This document shows positions 16,009 to 20,339 of a stretch of 20,339 nt of DNA, piece by piece. A program made the translations under genes and the position numbers. The stretch's first letter is position 1. Each line of letters starts with the position of its first letter. The notes beneath the pieces were generated by a model. The model worked only from the letters and a program-made list of their open reading frames with translations. It ran no database searches and was not told where the DNA came from. This DNA is from Candidatus Atribacteria bacterium (lineage in GTDB: Bacteria > Atribacterota > Phoenicimicrobiia > Phoenicimicrobiales > Phoenicimicrobiaceae): positions 1 to 20,339 of the forward strand of contig DOTB01000076.1 in the NCBI GenBank assembly GCA_003513845.1, given 5' to 3'.

Positions 16009-16341
16009 ATGACTACCAAATTAAAAACTTTGCTTTTTTGCCTTTACTGTAATAAAGAGACCAGTCATACAATCATTTATAAAGGTGGATATTTGGAAGA
16101 TATTAAATGTAATATTTGTGGAAATGAAATTAGGATTAACCGGGAAAAATTGTTAGAGACATATACTGCTGATTTCGTAGATAGAGTATTAACCAAACCG
16201 CATCGCCTAACTGAAGAGATAAAAAGAGATTTATCCCAATTTTTAAAGTCTATCCCTATTAGAATTTTAACCAAACCTTATCGGATTGCTCGGGAAATAG
16301 GAGATATATTGCACCAAGAAAAGGATGAGAATTGTAGCTAA
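16009..16341 (+). CDS. Small zinc-ribbon protein, 'bh protein'-like
   Basis: The 110-aa protein has two CxxC knuckles (FCLYC and CNICG) near residues 11-40, forming a likely zinc ribbon. A helical, basic region follows, with the repeated phrase RVLTKPHRLTEEI / RILTKPYRIAREI. The double 'TKP.R...EI' pattern suggests an internal duplication or two similar helices. I recall similar proteins in anaerobic Firmicutes-like genomes annotated only as 'bh protein', with no established function; that link is from memory. No signal peptide is seen, so it is cytosolic. A hairpin may shorten the distance to its ribosome site. A role cannot be assigned. Confidence 0.75.
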   Translation: MTTKLKTLLFCLYCNKETSHTIIYKGGYLEDIKCNICGNEIRINREKLLETYTADFVDRVLTKPHRLTEEIKRDLSQFLKSIPIRILTKPYRIAREIGDILHQEKDENCS

Positions 16342-16415
16342 ATAACTAATTAGCTATAAAGCCAACCAATCAAGCAATAAGCAATAAATAAATATACAAA
16401 AAATAGATAATAAAA

Positions 16416-16444
16416 TTGACAAAATTATTAAAAAACAATAAGAT
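16416..16444 (+). promoter_or_regulatory. Probable promoter for the 60-aa HTH gene
   Basis: TTGACA (16416-16421), a 17-nt spacer and TAAGAT (16439-16444) form a reasonable housekeeping promoter. Transcription would begin near 16451, about 36 nt before the ATG. It suggests the HTH gene has its own transcript, possibly extending into the LysM gene. Confidence 0.6.
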
Positions 16445-16486
16445 AGTATTAGAATTAATGTATTAATATAGGGAGGGGCTCAATCT

Positions 16487-16669
16487 ATGGGAGATTATTT
16501 GACTGCTAAACAGGTAGCGAAATATTTACAAGTAAAACCTCTTACTGTATATCTATGGGCAAGAACAAATAAGATTCCAGCAATTAAGATTGGAAGAATT
16601 TGGCGTTTTAATAAAGAAGTTATTGATGACTTTTTAAAAAAGGAATCCGAAAAGAATAAAAGCAAGTAG
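16487..16669 (+). CDS. Excisionase-family helix-turn-helix protein
   Basis: This 60-aa protein is essentially one MerR/excisionase-type winged helix (HTH_17). YLTAKQVAKYLQVKPLTVYLWARTNKIPAIKIGRIWRF covers the two helices and the wing, followed by a short lysine-rich tail. Such stand-alone proteins bind DNA and can be phage excisionases, plasmid factors or small chromosomal regulators. No integrase or att site is visible nearby, so a regulatory role is at least as likely as excision. GGGAGGGG lies 8 nt before the ATG, and a good promoter precedes it. Its neighbours are a zinc-ribbon gene and a wall peptidase gene, which are possible targets. Confidence 0.88.
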   Translation: MGDYLTAKQVAKYLQVKPLTVYLWARTNKIPAIKIGRIWRFNKEVIDDFLKKESEKNKSK

Positions 16670-16795
16670 AAAGATTAATCAATTTTACTCAAAAGGAAAT
16701 AGTTAATTTAAAAAGTCTTAATCACTTAAATTATTAAACATATCTTCTTTGGTGAGAAGTTATCTTTTAAAAATCCAAAAGGAGAAATTTAGCGG

Positions 16796-18259
16796 ATGTA
16801 TCTACCCCAAAGATATAGTAATAATAAGAACAGATTAATTATTTTGACAGTTTTTCTTTTTTTATTTATATTTACTCTTTCATTTTCTGCTTCCTCCTTA
16901 GCTGATAATGATGAATTTATTACTTATCAAGTAGTCAAGGGCGATACCCTATGGAGTATTTCCCAAAAATATAACACTTCAATAGAACAGCTTTTAATTT
17001 ATAATAATATTAACAACAAAAACATCCTATCTCCTGGGCAGATTATCAAGATGCCCTTGAATAATTTACAGGTTACCAAGGAGGTAGATTACATTACTCA
17101 TACCGTAAAGAAGGGTGAGACTTTATGGTCAATTGCTCAAAATTATAACCTGGGGATTAATTCGATTCTAGCAATCAATGATTTTGTTAATCCTCACTTA
17201 ATTTCTATTGGGCAAGAGATTAAAATTCCCTCCCCCAAAAGTATTGTTTCCAATAAAAACTTAAGTGAACAGAAAACGGTCCAGGAAAATGAAAATGAAA
17301 ACAGTAATCAAAATGAAAGTTTAAAATCGCTCATTCACATTGTGAAAACAGGTGATAATCTATGGAGTATTGGCCGGAAATATGGGGTATCAGCTGAGGT
17401 TATTGCTGAAGTTAATAATCTCAAAAACAAAGACCTCTTATCAATTGGTCAAAGATTAGAAATTCCTGCAATAGGAGGAGGGGTATCTAAGAAAGAAAAG
17501 GAACAAGAGCCAACTATTATAATTTATACAGTAGTTAAGGGTGACACTCTGTGGAGTATATCTAAGAGATATGATGTGAAGATGAACTCGATTATTTCTG
17601 CTAATGACCTGAAAGAGATATCGCGACTATCTATTGGACAAAATTTAAAAATACCTATTACTAATATAGACATTGCCAAAGCAGAGGGATATGATCAAGA
17701 ATCTGAAACAGAAGATATAATTTATTATGTAAAAAAAGGGGAAAGCTTATGGAGTATTTCTCGGAATTATAATGTAAAATTAGAAGCAATCATTGCTGCT
17801 AATAATATCTCTGATGCTTCCAAAATTTCTGCAGGACAACAATTGAGAATTCCTAATGTATCCGGAGCCCGCAGTAATATATGTAATTTTGTCTGGCCAA
17901 TAAGAGGTAGAATCACTTCTCCATTTGGTATAAGAACTTTAAATGGGAGAAAAGAGTTCCATTCTGGTATTGATATAGGTGGTTCTTTAGGGGCTAATAT
18001 AATGGCTGCAGAGAGCGGTAGAGTAAGTTATGCTGGTTATATGCGAGGATATGGCAATGTAATTATCTTAAGCCATGATGGTGGATATTCTTCTGTATAT
18101 GCTCACAATTCTGTAAATTTGGTAAAGAAAGGTCAATTTGTAAAAAAGGGTAGTGTGATCGCAAAATTGGGAAGAACTGGAAATGCTACTGGTCCACATC
18201 TTCATTTTGAAATAAGATCAAGCGGAAAACCCGTTAATCCTCTATCATATTTAAAATAG
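16796..18259 (+). CDS. Exported M23 peptidase with five LysM domains
   Basis: The 487-aa protein has a hydrophobic signal segment (about 13-36). Five LysM repeats follow at about 43-87, 100-145, 180-224, 242-287 and 308-353, each with a 'V..GDtLWSIs..Y' start and a 'GQ.l.IP' end. A C-terminal peptidase M23 (LytM) domain from about 366 carries its zinc ligands: H389 and D393 (HSGIDIG) and H468-x-H470 (GPHLHFE), with H437 (YAHNS) also conserved. The set is complete, so it is probably an active metallo-endopeptidase cutting peptidoglycan cross-bridges, held on the wall by LysM. A linker rich in Asn and Glu (about 155-177) separates repeats two and three. AAGGAGAA is 9 nt before the ATG. NlpD-like activators are related in layout but often lack zinc ligands. 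Confidence 0.95.
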   Translation: MYLPQRYSNNKNRLIILTVFLFLFIFTLSFSASSLADNDEFITYQVVKGDTLWSISQKYNTSIEQLLIYNNINNKNILSPGQIIKMPLNNLQVTKEVDYITHTVKKGETLWSIAQNYNLGINSILAINDFVNPHLISIGQEIKIPSPKSIVSNKNLSEQKTVQENENENSNQNESLKSLIHIVKTGDNLWSIGRKYGVSAEVIAEVNNLKNKDLLSIGQRLEIPAIGGGVSKKEKEQEPTIIIYTVVKGDTLWSISKRYDVKMNSIISANDLKEISRLSIGQNLKIPITNIDIAKAEGYDQESETEDIIYYVKKGESLWSISRNYNVKLEAIIAANNISDASKISAGQQLRIPNVSGARSNICNFVWPIRGRITSPFGIRTLNGRKEFHSGIDIGGSLGANIMAAESGRVSYAGYMRGYGNVIILSHDGGYSSVYAHNSVNLVKKGQFVKKGSVIAKLGRTGNATGPHLHFEIRSSGKPVNPLSYLK

Positions 18260-18406
18260 GCATAGAGTAATTATTTTGGGAAATATAAAAATAATCTAAT
18301 ATATAAACATATACCAAAGAAAAAAAGAAAGGAGGTAGATTAATTCCTATAAATCAATAAATAGAAAATTTATAATTCGAAAGCATTAAGAAAGGAGATT
18401 TAATTA

Positions 18407-20041
18407 ATGAAAAGTAAATTATTTTTAGTTTTGTTGCTAACTGTAGGGTTAGTATTTAGTGTAGTTGGGGCAGCTTCTGCCGGGAGTACTCTAGTATTCG
18501 GTAGCAGTGGAGATGCAGCGAGACTGGATCCTGGAGATGTAACTGATGGAGAATCTATTCAGAGAATGGATAACATTTTTGAGGGTTTAGTTGAATACAA
18601 AGAAGGCTCCACAGAAATTCAACCTTGTTTGGCTACTTCTTGGGAGACATCAGAAGATGGAAAAGAAATAATTTTTCACTTAAGAAAGGGAGTTAAATTT
18701 CACGATGGGACCGATTTTAATGCCGATGCAGTGGTCTTTTCCTTTGCCCGTCAATATGACCCCAATCATCCTTACAATCAATATGGTGAATGGGCTTATT
18801 GGGGATATATGTTTAGTGATATAGAAAAAGTGGAAAAACTTGATGATTATACAGTAAAAATTGTTCTAAAAAATATAAATGCCTCTATAATGACTAGTCT
18901 TGCTATGTTTACAGTTAATATTGTAAGCCCTGCCAATGCAGAAAAATATAAAGAAGATGCTTTCAAATATCCCTGTGGTACTGGTCCTTTTAAATTCGTC
19001 GAATGGGTAAAAGATGACCATATTACTTTAGAAGCTAATGAAAATTATTGGCGGGAAAGGGCTAAGCTGGATAAATTAATCTTCAAAGTTATCCCCGATC
19101 CTTCAGCCAGACTTATGGCTTTAGAAGTTGGTGAGGTCCAGGGAATAGAGTATCCCAATCCTGCAGATTTTGACCGGATAAAAGCCAATAAAGATTTGGT
19201 TCTTATGTCTGAACCAGGTATGAATATTGGATATATGGCTATGAATACTGGATATGGATATATCGATGCGAATAAAAATGGAGTACGGGATTTAGATACA
19301 GAACCTCTGGTCAAGACTCCCGGGTATTTTGAACCTCTTACCAAGAAGAAGGTAAGACAGGCAATTAATATGGCTATTGATAAACAATCAATAGTAGATA
19401 ATATTTATATGGGAACAGCAGTAGTGGCTAAAAACGGAATGCCTCCCTTTATGTTAGGATATAATGATGATATAGTAGATTATCCTTATGATCCAGAAAG
19501 AGCGAAAGAACTGCTAGCAGAAGCAGGGTATCCTGATGGCTTTGAGGTTACTCTCTATGTAATGCCAGTTTCCAGACCATATATGTTTGATCCTCCTAAG
19601 ATTGGAGAAGCTATCCAGAGTTATCTGGCTGCCGTAGGTATAAAAGTAAACTTCTATCAGGTTGATTGGGGGACCTATCTACAGGAAACTGAAGCCGGTA
19701 ATCACCAGATGTGTCTCTTAGGTTGGACTGGAGATAATGGAGACCCGGATAACTTTATGAATGTATTATATGGAGCAAATGCCTGTTCTATAGGTTCAGC
19801 TGGAAACTATGCCTTCTATACCAATAATACAGTTCAAGAATTGTTTTCTGCTGCATTAGCAACTTATGATGTTGAGAAGAGGGCAGCTTACTACAAAAAA
19901 GCTCAAGAGATGATCCATGAGGATGCGGGATGGGTCTATCTGGCTCATGCCAATCAGAATGTAGTTTTTCGGGCAAATGTAAAAGGCTATGTCCTTCATC
20001 CTACTTCCAGAAAGTTCTTCTACCCGGTGTGGATAGAATAG
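18407..20041 (+). CDS. ABC transporter substrate-binding protein, family 5 (DppA/OppA-like)
   Basis: The 544-aa protein captures peptides or related solutes outside the inner membrane for an ABC importer. The signal peptide ends VVGAASA|GS, a signal-peptidase-I site with no lipobox cysteine. Family 5 motifs appear in order: DNIFEGLVEY, LATSWETSEDGKEIIFHLRKGVKFHDG, GTGPFKFVEW, NENYWRE, VRQAINMAIDKQSIV, YDPERAKELLAEAGYPDGF and WTGDNGDPDNFM. Between MNTG (about 280) and VRQAI (about 316) is an insert of roughly 25-30 residues with DANKNGVRDLD, resembling a calcium-binding loop. No permease gene follows within about 300 bp, and two hairpins close the transcript, so it may be expressed apart from its transporter. 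AAAGGAG precedes the ATG. Confidence 0.95.
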   Translation: MKSKLFLVLLLTVGLVFSVVGAASAGSTLVFGSSGDAARLDPGDVTDGESIQRMDNIFEGLVEYKEGSTEIQPCLATSWETSEDGKEIIFHLRKGVKFHDGTDFNADAVVFSFARQYDPNHPYNQYGEWAYWGYMFSDIEKVEKLDDYTVKIVLKNINASIMTSLAMFTVNIVSPANAEKYKEDAFKYPCGTGPFKFVEWVKDDHITLEANENYWRERAKLDKLIFKVIPDPSARLMALEVGEVQGIEYPNPADFDRIKANKDLVLMSEPGMNIGYMAMNTGYGYIDANKNGVRDLDTEPLVKTPGYFEPLTKKKVRQAINMAIDKQSIVDNIYMGTAVVAKNGMPPFMLGYNDDIVDYPYDPERAKELLAEAGYPDGFEVTLYVMPVSRPYMFDPPKIGEAIQSYLAAVGIKVNFYQVDWGTYLQETEAGNHQMCLLGWTGDNGDPDNFMNVLYGANACSIGSAGNYAFYTNNTVQELFSAALATYDVEKRAAYYKKAQEMIHEDAGWVYLAHANQNVVFRANVKGYVLHPTSRKFFYPVWIE

Positions 20042-20074
20042 AAAGAAATGTCTGGTTCTGAAATTTTGTTTTCA

Positions 20075-20110
20075 AAAGGAAAGAGGTAGTGAAAATTACC
20101 TCTTTCCTTT
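20075..20110 (+). terminator. Strong hairpin after the substrate-binding protein gene
   Basis: Perfect 14-bp arms (20075-20088 and 20097-20110, AAAGGAAAGAGGTA and its complement) flank an 8-nt loop, 34 nt after the stop codon. Only a short U-rich segment follows, so it may be a terminator or a 3'-end stabilising hairpin. Confidence 0.65.
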
Positions 20111-20139
20111 ATAAAAACTAAAGAAAATATTTATAAAAG

Positions 20140-20183
20140 AAAAAATAAAAAATGTACTTAAAAGGGTACATTTTTTATTTTTT
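20140..20183. terminator. Second hairpin with U-run, probable bidirectional terminator
   Basis: 18-bp arms (20140-20157 and 20166-20183) containing AATGTAC/GTACATT flank an 8-nt loop. The arms end in A- and T-runs, so an intrinsic terminator would form on either strand. It isolates the binding-protein transcript from the next promoter. Confidence 0.75.
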
Positions 20184-20185
20184 AC

Positions 20186-20218
20186 GTTAGTGTAAAATTT
20201 AGTGGGGTAGTTTGGGAA
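20186..20218. repeat. 33-nt repeat, copy 2
   Basis: This matches 1043-1075 at 28 of 33 positions in the same orientation. It lies directly after the second hairpin and 13 nt before the outward-facing promoter, which would suit the boundary of an inserted element. The unit itself has no coding capacity. Confidence 0.5.
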
Positions 20219-20231
20219 GGGTACTATAACT

Positions 20232-20260
20232 TTGACAATTACTCTTTTGAATAGTATTAT
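20232..20260 (+). promoter_or_regulatory. Promoter facing out of the window
   Basis: TTGACA (20232-20237), a 17-nt spacer and TATTAT (20255-20260) make a near-consensus housekeeping promoter. Whatever it drives lies beyond the window. An ATG at 20266 starts near the predicted transcript start and stays open to the window end, but has no ribosome site, so it is not annotated as a gene. Confidence 0.65.
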
Positions 20261-20319
20261 TACTCATGAAAGAAGAGAAGCTAAAAGAAGCCAATAATAT
20301 ATTTTTCTTAATAAAAAGG

Positions 20320-20339
20320 ACATTGCGAGGGGAGCACTC
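20320..20339. repeat. Possible start of a dispersed 'ATTGCGAGG..' repeat, cut by window end
   Basis: The last bases, GACATTGCGAGGGGAGCAC, are GC-rich against an AT-rich background. They resemble the first arm of a dispersed palindromic repeat I recall from many environmental genomes (ATTGCGAGGAGC...GAAGCAAT). The second arm would lie outside the window, so this rests on recollection and composition. Confidence 0.4.

Noticed and set aside
16336..16400. TAGCTAA/TTAGCTA stem and AGCAATA repeats after the zinc-ribbon gene as terminator or repeat array
   Set aside because: The stem is AU-rich with no U-run, and the AGCAATA copies are only two or three and too short to be meaningful.
19045..19344. 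99-aa minus-strand open frame
   Set aside because: Fully inside the substrate-binding protein gene on the opposite strand, with no domain or ribosome site.
1..20339. tRNA, rRNA or CRISPR array
   Set aside because: No T-loop (GGTTCGAATCC-like) within a cloverleaf, no rRNA landmarks and no regularly spaced direct repeats were found on either strand.

Overview
The window is AT-rich chromosomal DNA from what looks like an anaerobic, fermentative bacterium with a two-membrane envelope. The evidence for two membranes is indirect. The peptide-binding protein carries a signal-peptidase-I signal without a lipobox cysteine, so it would be free in a periplasm. It sits beside an Slt-type lytic transglycosylase and a LysM/M23 peptidase. 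The gene mix (DUF362 ferredoxin-like protein, reductive-dehalogenase-like protein, PAS/HD-GYP protein, 'bh'-type zinc ribbon protein, DppA-like binding protein) fits a low-GC sediment lineage such as Atribacterota (JS1/OP9). That placement is inference and was not tested.

Layout. Positions 1-720 hold the only minus-strand genes: a MATE exporter cut by the window edge and its MarR-family regulator, preceded by a consensus promoter overlapped by a 22-bp near-perfect palindrome. Positions 720-1450 are mostly non-coding. They contain a possible decayed gene, one copy of a 33-nt repeat, and a convincing c-di-GMP-I (GEMM-I) riboswitch. The riboswitch leads a PAS/HD-GYP protein (1453-2703), a predicted c-di-GMP phosphodiesterase, suggesting a feedback loop. 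A 443-nt gap, probably carrying a long leader, precedes pyruvate kinase and a zinc alcohol dehydrogenase.

Positions 5780-11277 are a run of closely spaced plus-strand genes: metallo-hydrolase, DUF362 ferredoxin-like protein, HD phosphohydrolase, histidine phosphatase, RecB-like nuclease and CDF metal transporter. A 41-nt REP-like palindrome covers the stop codon of the HD gene. A reductive-dehalogenase-like protein without a Tat signal follows (11414-12475). Positions 12553-18259 form a cell-wall block: a C-terminally truncated PBP4-type carboxypeptidase, a TPR/lytic transglycosylase, a small zinc ribbon protein, a 60-aa excisionase-like HTH protein, and a five-LysM M23 peptidase. The last gene is a DppA-type solute-binding protein with an unusual Asp/Asn-rich insert. 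It is followed by two strong hairpins, the second copy of the 33-nt repeat, a good promoter facing out of the window, and what looks like the first bases of a dispersed repeat.

Several likely start sites differ from the longest open frame and are noted per gene (alcohol dehydrogenase, HD protein, histidine phosphatase, lytic transglycosylase). I found no tRNA, rRNA, CRISPR array or intact transposase. No wholly new multi-gene system is evident. The most interesting items are the riboswitch/HD-GYP pair, the MarR operator/promoter, the Tat-less reductive-dehalogenase homologue, the carboxypeptidase lacking its KTG motif, and the binding-protein insert.
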